DNA of 64,000 nucleotides from Streptomyces sp. MNU76 (GCF_020982545.1 NZ_JAJKLK010000001.1:1318662-1382661), one strand, 5' to 3'. Counted from the first letter of the stretch, positions 38,009 through 47,738 are shown. The notes: a model not told the origin generated them from the sequence alone. Numbers and translations are program-made.

Positions 38009-39091
38009 TCAGCGCTCGACCTCGCCCTTGATGAACTTCTCGACGTTCTCACGGGCCTGGTCGTCGAAGTACTGCACCGGCGGGGACTTCATGAAGTACG
38101 ACGACGCCGACAGGATCGGGCCGCCGATGCCACGGTCCATGGCGATCTTCGCGGCGCGCAGCGCGTCGATGATGACGCCGGCGGAGTTCGGGGAGTCCCA
38201 GACCTCGAGCTTGTACTCCAGGTTCAGCGGGACGTCACCGAAGGCACGGCCCTCGAGACGGACGTACGCCCACTTGCGGTCGTCGAGCCAGGCGACGTAG
38301 TCCGACGGGCCGATGTGGACGTTCTTCTCGCCGAGCTCCCGGTCGGGGATCTGGGAAGTGACGGCCTGGGTCTTGGAGATCTTCTTCGACTCCAGGCGGT
38401 CCCGCTCCAACATGTTCTTGAAGTCCATGTTGCCGCCGACGTTCAGCTGCATCGTGCGGTCCAGGATCACGCCACGGTCCTCGAACAGCTTCGCCATGAC
38501 GCGGTGCGTGATGGTGGCGCCCACCTGGGACTTGATGTCGTCACCGACGATCGGGACGCCCGCCTCGGTGAACTTGTCGGCCCACTCCTTGGTGCCGGCG
38601 ATGAAGACCGGAAGGGCGTTGACGAAGGCGACCTTGGCGTCGATGGCGCACTGGGCGTAGAACTTCGCCGCGTCCTCGGAACCCACGGGCAGGTAGCAGA
38701 CGAGGACGTCGACCTGCTTGTCCTTGAGGACCTGGACCACGTCGACCGGGGCCTCGGTGGACTCCTCGATGGTCTCGCGGTAGTACTTCCCGAGGCCGTC
38801 CAGCGTGTGGCCGCGCTGCACGGTCACACCGGTGCTCGGCACGTCGCAGATCTTGATCGTGTTGTTCTCGGAGGCGCCGATGGCGTCCGCGAGGTCCAGA
38901 CCGACCTTCTTGGCGTCGACGTCGAAGGCGGCGACGAACTCCACGTCACTGACGTGGTAGTCCCCGAACTGCACGTGCATGAGACCCGGGACCTTGGACG
39001 CCGGGTCGGCGTCCTTGTAGTACTCGACTCCCTGCACCAGCGACGCGGCGCAGTTGCCCACGCCGACGACGGCTACGCGAACCGAACCCAT
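38009..39091 (-). CDS. Myo-inositol-1-phosphate synthase
   Basis: The enzyme converts glucose 6-phosphate to 1L-myo-inositol 1-phosphate with catalytic NAD+, supplying phosphatidylinositol and mycothiol. The 360-residue product is the short actinobacterial type. The NAD fold is [22 protein letters not shown]. Further motifs are [52 protein letters not shown] and [21 protein letters not shown] with catalytic lysines. ATG 39091 follows the padR gene by 44 bp on the same strand, so the two are probably co-transcribed and PadR-controlled. A terminator follows. Confidence 0.95.
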   Translation of the reverse strand: MGSVRVAVVGVGNCAASLVQGVEYYKDADPASKVPGLMHVQFGDYHVSDVEFVAAFDVDAKKVGLDLADAIGASENNTIKICDVPSTGVTVQRGHTLDGLGKYYRETIEESTEAPVDVVQVLKDKQVDVLVCYLPVGSEDAAKFYAQCAIDAKVAFVNALPVFIAGTKEWADKFTEAGVPIVGDDIKSQVGATITHRVMAKLFEDRGVILDRTMQLNVGGNMDFKNMLERDRLESKKISKTQAVTSQIPDRELGEKNVHIGPSDYVAWLDDRKWAYVRLEGRAFGDVPLNLEYKLEVWDSPNSAGVIIDALRAAKIAMDRGIGGPILSASSYFMKSPPVQYFDDQARENVEKFIKGEVER

Positions 39092-39135
39092 TCCGGTTGC
39101 TCCCTGTGTGTACGAGTGAGGTCCTGGCAGGGACC

Positions 39136-39816
39136 TCACGTGGTGGTGTCGCCGGGCGCATCCGGACCGGGGGCGTCCCCGGTCCGGGGCAGGGCGCCCG
39201 GCGCTCCCTCTGTGGTGTCGCGAGCGGGCTCTCCGCGGCCGGGACCTTTCAGGTCCCGGCCTGCCCGCTCGCTCTCGATGAGCTCGTTCAGCCAGCGCAC
39301 TTCGCGCTCCACGGACTCCATCCCGTGGCGCTGGAGCTCAAGCGTGTAGTCGTCGAGGCGCTCGCGGGTGCGGGTCAGAGAGACGCGCATCTTCTCCAGC
39401 CGTTCCTCCAGACGGCTGCGACGGCCCTCAAGGACGCGCATCCGCACATCCCGGGAGGTCTGCCCGAAGAACGCGAAACGAGCGGCGAAGTGCTCGTCCT
39501 CGTAGGCGTCGGGACCCGTCTGCGAGAGCAGCTCCTCGAAGTGCTCCTTACCTTCCGCCGTCAACCGGTAGACGATCTTGGCGCGGCGACCCGTGAGAGG
39601 GACGGCGCCAGCATCCTCCGGGGTACTGCTCGATTCCTCGATCAACCAGCCGTTGGCGACCAGCGTCTTGAGGCAGGGGTAGAGCGTCCCGTAGCTGAAG
39701 GCCCGGAACACGCCCAACGACGTGTTGAGTCGTTTGCGCAGCTCATAGCCGTGCATCGGGGCTTCGCGGAGCAGGCCGAGGACGGCGAACTCGAGTATCC
39801 CGGAGCGCCGGCTCAT
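39136..39816 (-). CDS. PadR-family transcriptional regulator
   Basis: The 226-residue product has an N-terminal winged helix ([26 protein letters not shown], then [22 protein letters not shown]), a wing with [22 protein letters not shown], then a Vir-like coiled coil for dimerisation ([23 protein letters not shown]) and a Pro/Gly-rich tail. ATG 39816 starts it. PadR proteins repress phenolic-stress or other small-molecule response genes; the ligand here is unknown. It precedes the inositol phosphate synthase gene by 44 bp. A perfect PadR-type palindrome 50 bp upstream points to autoregulation. Confidence 0.92.
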   Translation of the reverse strand: MSRRSGILEFAVLGLLREAPMHGYELRKRLNTSLGVFRAFSYGTLYPCLKTLVANGWLIEESSSTPEDAGAVPLTGRRAKIVYRLTAEGKEHFEELLSQTGPDAYEDEHFAARFAFFGQTSRDVRMRVLEGRRSRLEERLEKMRVSLTRTRERLDDYTLELQRHGMESVEREVRWLNELIESERAGRDLKGPGRGEPARDTTEGAPGALPRTGDAPGPDAPGDTTT

Positions 39817-39865
39817 CGTCGCCTCCCGTCTCCCGCTGGCCCTGTCGGCACGATGTATGCCGAGC

Positions 39866-39888
39866 TGATGTATCGACTCGATACATCA
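39866..39888. promoter_or_regulatory. PadR-type operator palindrome
   Basis: TGATGTATCGA and its exact reverse complement flank a single C. The core ATGT...ACAT spacing suits PadR dimers. It is 50 bp upstream of padR and also faces the PBP gene. The rest of the padR-PBP gap (39889-40189) shows no firm element. Confidence 0.75.
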
Positions 39889-40189
39889 CGACGATAGAAC
39901 GCCCCTACGGATGCGACAAGTGGGGATCCGGTGAACGGGGTCACATCACCGATTAGAAGGAAGCAAGTTGCCTGATTTGGGATGAAGTTAAGTGCCAGGT
40001 GGGTTTGGGCGGTGCGTAGTCTGTGCGGCATGCACACCACCGGGAACCGAGTGACGTATGAGCACGTCGTCGTCCTGGGTGCGGTACGGATGAATGCCTG
40101 CACGACCGCATCCGTACTTCGGGGGGACCGGAAACCAGCCGCCGTTTCCAGGCGCGCACGGATGCGCCTGCCCGAGGAGTAGTCGTTCG

Positions 40190-42853
40190 ATGAGCGAGCA
40201 CCGTCGCAAACCGCCGCAGCCGCAGGGAGGCGGACGTGCCGCGGCCCGACGCGGCCAGTCGGCGTCCTCCGGCCGCCGCGCGGCACCGCGGGGCGCCACC
40301 GGGTCACTTTCCGATACCTATGGTGCGGGAGGTGAGGAGTCCCCGTTCGAGGGCCGCGCGGCTACGCGACGTGCGGCGCAGAGAAGCACCGGCGCGGGTG
40401 CGGGCGGTGGCCGTCGCAGAGCGGCCGAGCCCGCAGGGCGTGGGCCGGGTCGTGGCCGAGGGCGTGCCGCTCCACCTGGCAAACAGCGCTTTATCGACTA
40501 TCCGCGCGCCGACAAGTACGGGGCGATGCGGTGGGTGCCCTCCTGGCGCCAGGTGACAGGGCTGTTCATCGGTTTCTTCGGCTGCCTCGTGGCAGCCGCG
40601 GGCATTGGGTACGCGGTGGTGGCGGTACCCGACCCGGCTCAGGCCGCGACAGCGCAGAACAACGTCTACTACTGGTCGGACGGCTCGCAGATGGTCGCGA
40701 CGGGTGGTGAGGTCAACCGCCAGATCATCGCGTACGAGAAGATCCCCAAGGCGATGCGCTACGCCGTCATGTCGGCCGAGAACAAGACGTTCGAGACCGA
40801 CAGCGGCGTCGACCCGATGGGAATCGCGCGCGCCGTCGTCAACATGGCCAAGGGCGGGCAGACGCAGGGTGGCTCGACCATCACCCAGCAGTACGTGAAG
40901 AACGCCATGCTCGACGACCAGTCGCAGACGCTGTCCCGGAAGGTGAAGGAACTCTTCATCTCGGTGAAGGTGGGCGCCTCAGTCGACAAGAACGAGATCA
41001 TGCGCGGTTACCTGAACACGGCCTACTTCGGCCGTGGAGCCTATGGTCTCCAGGCGGCCGCCCGCACCTACTTCGGCAAGGACGCGGAAAAGCTCAACCC
41101 CAGCGAGTGTGCCTTCCTCGCCGCGGTGCTCAAGGGCGCCACGTACTACGACCCGGCGGGTGCGACGTCGATCGACCCGGCCGCCACGCCGGATGCCAAC
41201 ACCAAGCGGGCCACGGAACGCTGGAGCTGGATCCTCAACGAGATGGTCAAGGACAAGCATCTGTCCGCGGCCGAGGCGGCCAAGTACCCCAACTTCCCCA
41301 AGATCCAGCGGCCCCGCTCCAACGCACAGCTCGGCGGGCAGATCGGCTACCTGGTCGACACGGCCAAGGGCTACATCCTCAACAACACCGACATCACGCA
41401 GAAGCAGCTCGAACAGGGCGGCTACGAGATCCACACGACCTTCGACAAGAAGAAGGTCAAGGAACTCGAGAAGGCCGTGACGAAGGTCCGCAAGGAGAAC
41501 ATCAAGCCGGACCTGCGCCCGAAGACCGACACCCACGTGCAGTTCGGTGGCGCGTCGGTGAACCCGAAGTCGGGCGCCATCGAGGCGATCTACGGTGGCG
41601 AGGACGCCACCAAGCACTTCACCAACAACGCCGACGTCACCGGAGCGCAGGTCGGCTCGGTGTTCAAGCCCTACGTCCTGGCGGCGGCCATGACCTGGGG
41701 CAAGCGCGACCCTGACCTCGATCCGGACCAGGCGCAGGACGAGCGGACCATCGTCTCGCCGAAGAGTCTCTACAACGGTAAGAACAACCTCAAGATCAGG
41801 GACTACAACGGCGACATCTGGACCAACGAAGAGGGCAAGGAGTGGCTGCAGGCCAACGACGGCGACGAGTCGTACGGCAGCCCGCCGAAGTACCAGATCG
41901 ATCTCCGTGAGGCGATGCGGGTCTCGGCGAACTCCCCGTACGTGCAGCTGGGCATGGACGTCGGCCTGGAGCGGGTGAAGGAGGCGGCCATGGAGGCAGG
42001 CCTCAAGGAGGGCAGCCTCACAGGCACGAGCTTCCCGTCCTTCTCGATCGGTATCTCCGACCCGAGTGCGATCCGTATGGCGGGCTCGTACGCGACCTTC
42101 GCCGCGAGTGGCAAGCAGAACGAGCCGTTCTCGGTGAAGTCCGTCGAGTACGAGGGGCTGACCCGGTTCGACCACGACGACATCGCCGACACCAAGCGGG
42201 CCTTCACCTCGAAGGTCGCCGACAACGTGACCGACGTCCTCAAGACCGTCGTCGACGAGGGAACCGGTACGTCGGCCCAGCTGCCCGGCCGCGAGGTGGC
42301 GGGCAAGACCGGCACCACCGACGGCAACAAGTCGGCCTGGTTCGTCGGGTACACCCCGCAGCTGTCGACCGCGATCAGCATGTACCGCATGGACGACGAC
42401 GAGTCGAACAAGAACCGCAGGTTCCTGGAGATGTATGGCACAGGTGGCCAGGAAACGATCCACGGCGCCTCGTTCCCGGCCGAGATCTGGCACGACTACA
42501 TGGAGGACGCGCTCAAGGGCCAGCCGGCGGAGGACTTCCCGGAGCCGGAGCCGATCGGTGTCATCGTCAACGAGGACCCGGAGCCGACGCCGACCCCGAC
42601 GGTGACCGAGTCGGAGGAGGAGTCGCCCGAGCCGAGCCCGACGCCCACCGAGAGCGAGGCTCTGCCCTCGCCGACCCCCAGCGAGACCTGCCGCAACCCG
42701 TTCAACCCCACCTGTGAGGAGACCGGCGGTGCCGACACGGGTGGCACGGACACCGGTGGAATCGACGGCGGGGTGACCGCGTCGCCCTCGGAGTCGGAGG
42801 ATGATTCGAGAGGCAACCAGAACGGCGGTCTCTTCGGAGGCAACGACGGGTAG
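40190..42853 (+). CDS. Bifunctional (class A) penicillin-binding protein
   Basis: The product is an 887-residue glycosyltransferase/transpeptidase for peptidoglycan. A basic Arg/Gly/Pro-rich cytoplasmic tail (about 120 residues) precedes one membrane helix (VTGLFIGFFGCLVAAAGIGYAVV). The GT51 domain shows VMSAENKTFETDSGVDPMGIAR (with the catalytic Glu) and GGSTITQQYVKNAML. The transpeptidase has SVFK in GSVFKPYVLAAAM, SAN in MRVSANSPYVQ and KTGT in VAGKTGTTDG. An acidic Pro/Glu/Thr tail of about 120 residues ends it. ATG 40190 follows GAGGAG. In S. coelicolor the equivalent lies next to padR-synthase. Two parS sites follow. Confidence 0.95.
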   Translation: MSEHRRKPPQPQGGGRAAARRGQSASSGRRAAPRGATGSLSDTYGAGGEESPFEGRAATRRAAQRSTGAGAGGGRRRAAEPAGRGPGRGRGRAAPPGKQRFIDYPRADKYGAMRWVPSWRQVTGLFIGFFGCLVAAAGIGYAVVAVPDPAQAATAQNNVYYWSDGSQMVATGGEVNRQIIAYEKIPKAMRYAVMSAENKTFETDSGVDPMGIARAVVNMAKGGQTQGGSTITQQYVKNAMLDDQSQTLSRKVKELFISVKVGASVDKNEIMRGYLNTAYFGRGAYGLQAAARTYFGKDAEKLNPSECAFLAAVLKGATYYDPAGATSIDPAATPDANTKRATERWSWILNEMVKDKHLSAAEAAKYPNFPKIQRPRSNAQLGGQIGYLVDTAKGYILNNTDITQKQLEQGGYEIHTTFDKKKVKELEKAVTKVRKENIKPDLRPKTDTHVQFGGASVNPKSGAIEAIYGGEDATKHFTNNADVTGAQVGSVFKPYVLAAAMTWGKRDPDLDPDQAQDERTIVSPKSLYNGKNNLKIRDYNGDIWTNEEGKEWLQANDGDESYGSPPKYQIDLREAMRVSANSPYVQLGMDVGLERVKEAAMEAGLKEGSLTGTSFPSFSIGISDPSAIRMAGSYATFAASGKQNEPFSVKSVEYEGLTRFDHDDIADTKRAFTSKVADNVTDVLKTVVDEGTGTSAQLPGREVAGKTGTTDGNKSAWFVGYTPQLSTAISMYRMDDDESNKNRRFLEMYGTGGQETIHGASFPAEIWHDYMEDALKGQPAEDFPEPEPIGVIVNEDPEPTPTPTVTESEEESPEPSPTPTESEALPSPTPSETCRNPFNPTCEETGGADTGGTDTGGIDGGVTASPSESEDDSRGNQNGGLFGGNDG

Positions 42854-42873
42854 CTCCCCACCCGGCAGTATCT

Positions 42874-42887
42874 GTTTCACGTGAAAC
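42874..42887. other. parS site, perfect
   Basis: GTTTCACGTGAAAC, 21 bp after the PBP stop. It is paired with another copy 89 bp downstream. Confidence 0.95.
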
Positions 42888-42962
42888 ATGGGCCACCGCA
42901 CCGGCCAGGTGCGGTGGCCCATGCCGTATTCCCTGCCCGCACCCGGTGAAGAAGCGGCCTGT

Positions 42963-42976
42963 GTTTCACGTGAAAC
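42963..42976. other. parS site, perfect
   Basis: GTTTCACGTGAAAC, the second member of a close doublet, 73 bp before the GT87-like gene start. Flanking bases extend the palindrome (CCTGT...ACAGG). Confidence 0.95.
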
Positions 42977-43048
42977 ACAGGCCGCCGGATACGGCGGGAT
43001 GCGGTGGTCCTCGGCGTATTCCTAGGTACGTACGGCAGGATGTGCGGC

Positions 43049-44548
43049 ATGCCCAGTGCAGAGACGACGCGAGTGAGCACGGACGAGCCGGAGCCGGTGC
43101 GGCCCACCAAGGAGGACGAGGTCGCTGCGACCGGCAGTGAGCTGATCGGCGGCCCGATCGGGCGCCGGGCGCTGCTCGGCACCTCCTGGTGGACGCCGGT
43201 GCGGGTCGTCGCGCTGGTGGCCATCGGCATGTTCGCGCTGGGCATGGTGCAGAAGCTGCCCTGCTACGACGGCGCATGGTTCTTCGGGGCCAGCTCCCAG
43301 TACACGCACGCCTGCTACTCGGACATCCCGCATCTGTACCAGGGGCGTGGCTTCGCGGACGGCCTCGTGCCGTACTTCGACAAGATCCCCGGCGACATGG
43401 AGTACCTGGAGTACCCGGTACTGACCGGCGTGTTCATGGAGGTCGCCGCCTGGCTCACGCCGGGCAGCGGCACCATCCAGGACCAGGAGCAGTGGTACTG
43501 GATGGTCAACGCCGGAATGCTCATGGTGTGCGCGGCGGTGATCGCGGTCTGCTGCGCGCGCATTCACCGCCGGCGCCCGTGGGACGGCCTTCTGGTGGCC
43601 CTGGCGCCCGCTTTCGCCCTGACCGCCACCATCAACTGGGATCTCCTCGCGGTGGCCCTGCTGGCCGCCGCGATGCTGATGTGGTCGCGTCGGCGCCCCC
43701 TCGCCTTCGGTGTGCTGATCGGGCTCGCCACGGCCGCCAAGTTCTACCCGTTCCTGGTGCTCGGACCGCTCTTCGTGTTGTGCTGGCGAGCGGGCAAGTG
43801 GCGCGCGTTCGCGACCGCGCTGCTCGGTGCCGTCGGGGCCTGGCTCGCGGTGAACCTCCCGGTGATGCTGCTGGCACCCGACGGATGGTCGAAGTTCTAC
43901 CGCTTCAGCCAGGAGCGCGGTGTGGACTTCGGTTCTTTCTTCCTCGTCATCTCGCAACGGCTCAACATCCAGATCACCGCCGAGACGGCGAACGCGTACG
44001 CGATGGTCTCGATGGTGATCGTCTGCGCCGGCATCGTCGCGCTCACGCTCACCGCCCCACGCCGTCCCCGCTTCGCGCAGCTCGCCTTCCTGATCGTCGC
44101 GGCCTTCATCCTGACCAACAAGGTCTACTCGCCGCAGTACGTGCTCTGGCTGGTCCCGCTCGCCGCCCTGGCCCGGCCCCGCTGGCGGGACTTCCTGATC
44201 TGGCAGGCCTGTGAGGTGGCGTACTTCCTGGGGATCTGGATGTACCTGGCTTACACGACCAGCGGAGACGCTCACAAGGGCCTGCCTGCCGAGGGCTACC
44301 AACTCGCCATCATGGCGCACCTGTTGGGCATGCTCTACCTGTGTGTCGTCGTCGTGTGCGACATCTTCATGCCCGAGCGGGACGTGGTGCGCAGGGCCGG
44401 TGACGACGATCCCTCCGGAGGGGTCCTCGACGGCGCGGAGGATCTCCACGTGTTCGGCGCGGCCGCCCGCCCTCCGAGGCACGCGATGCCCTTCGAAGGG
44501 CCTCAGGTCGAGTGGGGAAGTCGCGGCCCAGGCGGCAGTTCGCTCTGA
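43049..44548 (+). CDS. GT87-family (DUF2029) membrane mannosyltransferase-like protein
   Basis: The 499-residue product is a polytopic membrane protein with about 10-12 helices. It has the early acidic/aromatic region of GT-C type enzymes (YDGAWFFGASSQYTHACYSDIPHLYQ) and DKIPGDMEYLEYPVLTG, then alternating helices, and KVYSPQYVLWLVPLAALARP near the end, which is typical of polyprenyl-phosphomannose-dependent mannosyltransferases of the GT87/PimE type. ATG 43049 with GCAGGA upstream is preferred; ATG 43040 is also possible. It would glycosylate an extracytoplasmic lipid or protein; the acceptor is not known. It follows a parS doublet and ends at a hairpin. Confidence 0.82.
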   Translation: MPSAETTRVSTDEPEPVRPTKEDEVAATGSELIGGPIGRRALLGTSWWTPVRVVALVAIGMFALGMVQKLPCYDGAWFFGASSQYTHACYSDIPHLYQGRGFADGLVPYFDKIPGDMEYLEYPVLTGVFMEVAAWLTPGSGTIQDQEQWYWMVNAGMLMVCAAVIAVCCARIHRRRPWDGLLVALAPAFALTATINWDLLAVALLAAAMLMWSRRRPLAFGVLIGLATAAKFYPFLVLGPLFVLCWRAGKWRAFATALLGAVGAWLAVNLPVMLLAPDGWSKFYRFSQERGVDFGSFFLVISQRLNIQITAETANAYAMVSMVIVCAGIVALTLTAPRRPRFAQLAFLIVAAFILTNKVYSPQYVLWLVPLAALARPRWRDFLIWQACEVAYFLGIWMYLAYTTSGDAHKGLPAEGYQLAIMAHLLGMLYLCVVVVCDIFMPERDVVRRAGDDDPSGGVLDGAEDLHVFGAAARPPRHAMPFEGPQVEWGSRGPGGSSL

Positions 44549-44603
44549 GCGAACAGGGCGGAAAAGCGCCCCTGGGACGGCACGGGGACGAACGACAAAC
44601 GCA

Positions 44604-44637
44604 GAAGGCCGTACACGACATCGCGTGTACGGCCTTC
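44604..44637. terminator. Bidirectional terminator hairpin
   Basis: A perfect 14-bp stem (GAAGGCCGTACACG at 44604-44617, complement at 44624-44637) with a 6-base loop lies between the convergent GT87-like and alanine-racemase-like genes. A second weaker hairpin follows at 44638-44659. Confidence 0.8.
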
Positions 44638-44716
44638 CGCATGCGGCCTTCCGTATGCGTCCTTGCGGAGCTGATCTGCTCGGCGCTCGCCTCCTCCGCC
44701 CTTCGGAGCGGGGGGT

Positions 44717-45748
44717 TCAGCGGTCGACGATCCGGTCGAACTGTGTGGTGGTGTGCCGCAGATGCGCCACCAGTTCCTCACCGACCTTCGGCTCCGGGGC
44801 GTCCGACGGCACGAAGAGGATCGACACCTGCATGTGCGGAGGCTCGGCGAACCAGCGCTGCTTGCCGCCCCAGACGAACGGAGAAAGGTTCCGGTTGACC
44901 GTGGCGAGGCCGGCCCGGGCGACGCCCTTGGCGCGCGGCATGACGCCGTGCAGGGCCTTCGGGGCCTCCAGGCCCACTCCGTGCGACGTACCGCCCGCCA
45001 CGACGACCAGGAAGCCGTCGGAGGCCGCCTTCTGCTGCCGGTAGCCGAAACGGTCCCCCTTGGCGACGCGGGTGACATCCAGCACCGCGCCGCGGTACTC
45101 GGTCGCCTCGTGGTCGCCCAGCCACAGCCGTGTGCCGATACGGGCCCGGAAGCGGGTCTGCGGGAACTGCTGCTGGAGGCGGATGAGGTCCTCGGACTTG
45201 AGGTGGCTGACGAACATGGTGTGCAGCGGCAGACGAGCCGCCCGGAGCCGGTCCATCCAGCCGATGACCTCCTCGACGGCGTCCGAGCCGTCGGTGCGGT
45301 CCAGTGGCAGGTGGATGGCGAAGCCCTCCAGGCGCACGTTCTCTATGGCCGCGTGGAGCTGGGGCAGTTCCTGCTCGCTCACCCCGTGCCGCTTCATCGA
45401 GGACATGACCTCGATGACGACGCGGGCCCCCACGAGGCCGTACACGCCGTCGACCGACGACACGGAGCGGATGACGCGGTCGGGCAGGGGGACGGGCTCT
45501 TCGGCGCGCCGATAGGGGGTCAGCACCAGCAGGTCGCCGCTGAACCAGTCCTTGATCCGGGCGGCCTCGTACGTGGTGCCGACGGCGAGGATGTCCGACC
45601 CGAGACGCGTGGCCTCTTCCGCCAGCTTCTCGTGTCCGAAGCCGTAGCCGTTGCCCTTGCAGACGGGGACGAGTCCCGGGAACTGCTCCTGAACGTGCTT
45701 GTGGTGTGCCCGCCAGCGCGCGGTGTCGACGTACAGCGTGAGCGCCAT
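44717..45748 (-). CDS. Alanine-racemase-family PLP protein
   Basis: The 343-residue product has the N-terminal PLP barrel of alanine racemases: ALTLYVDTARWRAHHKHV, then PVCKGNGYGFGHEKLAEEA, where the Lys would bind PLP, and LEGFAIHLPLD, VSHLKSEDLIRLQQQFP and ARIGTRLWLGD. The C-terminal half contains GDRFGYRQQKAASDGFLVVVAGGTSHG. It differs from canonical Alr and is shorter than most. ATG 45748 starts it. It lies directly downstream of the FemX-like gene on the same strand, so a role in wall-peptide or bridge amino-acid metabolism is plausible but unproven. Whether it racemises alanine is not certain. Confidence 0.8.
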   Translation of the reverse strand: MALTLYVDTARWRAHHKHVQEQFPGLVPVCKGNGYGFGHEKLAEEATRLGSDILAVGTTYEAARIKDWFSGDLLVLTPYRRAEEPVPLPDRVIRSVSSVDGVYGLVGARVVIEVMSSMKRHGVSEQELPQLHAAIENVRLEGFAIHLPLDRTDGSDAVEEVIGWMDRLRAARLPLHTMFVSHLKSEDLIRLQQQFPQTRFRARIGTRLWLGDHEATEYRGAVLDVTRVAKGDRFGYRQQKAASDGFLVVVAGGTSHGVGLEAPKALHGVMPRAKGVARAGLATVNRNLSPFVWGGKQRWFAEPPHMQVSILFVPSDAPEPKVGEELVAHLRHTTTQFDRIVDR

Positions 45749-45813
45749 GGACGGTCCCGGAACCTTTCTCGTGGCTGCGGTGTATCAGATGTATGGAAGC
45801 AAAAACGGGGGCT

Positions 45814-46935
45814 TCAGCGGCGCGACATGTAGATGTCGAGCGCCTTGTGGAGCAGCTTGTTCAGCGGGAAGTCCCACTCACCGAGGTACTCGGCGGCCTG
45901 TCCGCCCGTGCCCACCTTGAACTGGATCAGGCCGAAGAGGTGATCCGTCTCGTCCAGCGAGTCGGAGATGCCTCGCAGGTCGTAGACGGTCGCGCCGAGG
46001 GCGTAGGCGTCGCGCAGCATGCGCCACTGCATCGCGTTCGAGGGCCGGACCTCACGGCCGATGTTGTCCGAGGCACCGTAGGAGTACCAGACGTGCCCGC
46101 CGACGACGAGCATGGTCGCCGCGGACAGGTTCACGCCGTTGTGCCGGGCGAAATAGAGCCGCATGCGGTTGGGGTCCTCGGTGTTGAGGGCCGTCCACAT
46201 GCGCTGGAAGTAGGACAGCGGGCGGGGCCGGAAGCGGTCGCGCACGGCAGTGATCTCGTACAGCCGCTGCCACTCCTCCAGGTCGTGATAGCCGCCTTGG
46301 ACGACCTCGACCCCGGCCTTCTCGGCCTTCTTGATGTTGCGGCGCCACAGCTGGTTGAAGTTCTTGTGGACCTCTTCCAGGGACCGGTTGGCGAGCGGCA
46401 CCTGGTAGACGTAGCGCGGCTGTACGTCACCGAAGCCGGCCCCGCCGTCCTCCCCCTGTTGCCAGCCCATGCGGCGCAGTTTGTCGGCGACCTCGAAGGC
46501 CCGCGGTTCGATGAAGTCGGCCTCGATGTCGCGCAGGCGCTTCACGTCCGGGTTCTGGATGCCCGCCTTGATGGAGGTGGCCTCCCAGCGCCGGATGATC
46601 ACCGGCGGGCCCATCTTCACCGAGAAGGCGCCCTGGTGCTTGAGGTGCGCGAGCATCGGCTCCAGCCAGTCGGTCAGGTTCGGTGCGAACCAGTTGATGA
46701 CCGGACCTTCGGGCAGATACGCGAGGTAGCGCTTGATCTTGGGCAGCTGGCGATACAGCACCAGGCCGGCGCCGACCATCTCGCCCGTCCTGTCGTCGAA
46801 CCACCCGAGGCTCTCGGAGCGCCACTCGGCCTTGACGTCGGCCCAGGCCGGGACCTGCATGTGGCTAGCCGAGGGCAGGCTCTGGATGTATGCCAGATGC
46901 TGCTCACGGCTGATCGTCCTCAGGGTCAGGCTCAT
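45814..46935 (-). CDS. femX: FemX-like peptidoglycan branching aminoacyltransferase
   Basis: The 373-residue product is of the FemABX family, which adds the first bridge amino acid (Gly in Streptomyces) to lipid II using aminoacyl-tRNA. It has two GNAT-like subdomains. Landmarks are ASHMQVPAWADVKAEW, YLAYLPEGPVINW, PRYVYQVPLANRSLEEVHKNFNQLWRRNIKKAEKAGVEV and GASDNIGREVRPSNAMQWRMLRDA, which is characteristic. ATG 46935 (MSLTLRTISREQ) is the start; sequence above it is not conserved-looking. The alanine-racemase-like gene follows after 65 bp. FemX is essential in S. coelicolor when vancomycin resistance is off, as I recall. Confidence 0.9.
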   Translation of the reverse strand: MSLTLRTISREQHLAYIQSLPSASHMQVPAWADVKAEWRSESLGWFDDRTGEMVGAGLVLYRQLPKIKRYLAYLPEGPVINWFAPNLTDWLEPMLAHLKHQGAFSVKMGPPVIIRRWEATSIKAGIQNPDVKRLRDIEADFIEPRAFEVADKLRRMGWQQGEDGGAGFGDVQPRYVYQVPLANRSLEEVHKNFNQLWRRNIKKAEKAGVEVVQGGYHDLEEWQRLYEITAVRDRFRPRPLSYFQRMWTALNTEDPNRMRLYFARHNGVNLSAATMLVVGGHVWYSYGASDNIGREVRPSNAMQWRMLRDAYALGATVYDLRGISDSLDETDHLFGLIQFKVGTGGQAAEYLGEWDFPLNKLLHKALDIYMSRR

Positions 46936-47160
46936 TCGGGGCGCTCCTCGGGCTGGTGTGTCCCCATGGGTACAGGGGCTCCGGCTCTCGCGCCGAAGCC
47001 TACTGCGCCCTGCGGGCGCCCCGAATGGCTGTATGGAACCTGGAAGCCCGCCCAGCACGTGGTCAGGACGTCAGGTGGTGTTATTCGGCCGCTTGGTCCG
47101 ATGTGAGACCACGGACAGCATGGCGCACCGGCCGCCGACCGTTCGACCGGGGCGGCGGAG

Positions 47161-47475
47161 TCAGCCGATGACCCCGCCGAAGAGACCCCCGTGGGCCATG
47201 CCGAGGAAGAATCCGACGGCCGAGGCACCGAGACCCACGATCAGGCCGAAGCGCTCACGGGTCGTCTCCGAGATGAACTGCCCGTACGCGCCGGTCAGAA
47301 TTCCCACCAGGCCCGTCCAGGAACTGAGCAGGTGCAGATGGTGGAACATCGCCGTGATGAAAGAGACCGCCCCGAGCACGAGCGTCACGGCCAGCAGGGT
47401 GTCCTGCACTGGGTGAGGCTTGTCGTCGGTGGCGAACAGGGAGCCGGCGATGTTGGGTCGCAATGTCTGTGCCAT
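47161..47475 (-). CDS. Small membrane protein of unknown function
   Basis: This 104-residue protein opens MAQTLRPNIAGSLFATDDKP and has three or so hydrophobic helices: TLLAVTLVLGAVSFITAMF, SSWTGLVGILTGAYGQFI and GLIVGLGASAVGFFLGMAHG. HHLHLLSSW follows the first helix. No domain is recognised. Its conserved place between femX and the rpsF operon is typical of Streptomyces. ATG 47475 has GGAGGTGCCCC upstream. It is transcribed divergently from rpsF. Function is not inferred. Confidence 0.8.
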   Translation of the reverse strand: MAQTLRPNIAGSLFATDDKPHPVQDTLLAVTLVLGAVSFITAMFHHLHLLSSWTGLVGILTGAYGQFISETTRERFGLIVGLGASAVGFFLGMAHGGLFGGVIG

Positions 47476-47556
47476 GGGGCACCTCCTGCGGAAGGCGGCG
47501 CATCGTAGCGCCATACACACCCGATGTGTACAGATTGACGGTCACCGCCACCTGAT

Positions 47557-47586
47557 TTCAACCGGAAGCGGGTGTGCAGGTAGTCT
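47557..47586 (+). promoter_or_regulatory. Candidate promoter of the rpsF operon
   Basis: TTCAAC (47557-47562), an 18-bp spacer and TAGTCT (47581-47586) form a Streptomyces-type vegetative promoter about 150 bp before rpsF. A TTGACG at 47535 could be an overlapping alternative -35 element. Confidence 0.4.
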
Positions 47587-47738
47587 GTACCGTCTGCACC
47601 GGTGTCTGCCCAGGCCATGACAGGGATCCCCCACGGGACCCCCGATTGTCAGTGGCTGCCGATACCGTTGCGTACGCATCACAACCCTCCTGCCACGGAA
47701 CGACCGTGGCCGCTGAGTCCAAAGGAGGTGGGTTCCAC

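Noticed and set aside
39982..40182. 66-codon frame upstream of the PBP gene
   Set aside because: No ribosome site, atypical composition and overlap with the likely promoter region.
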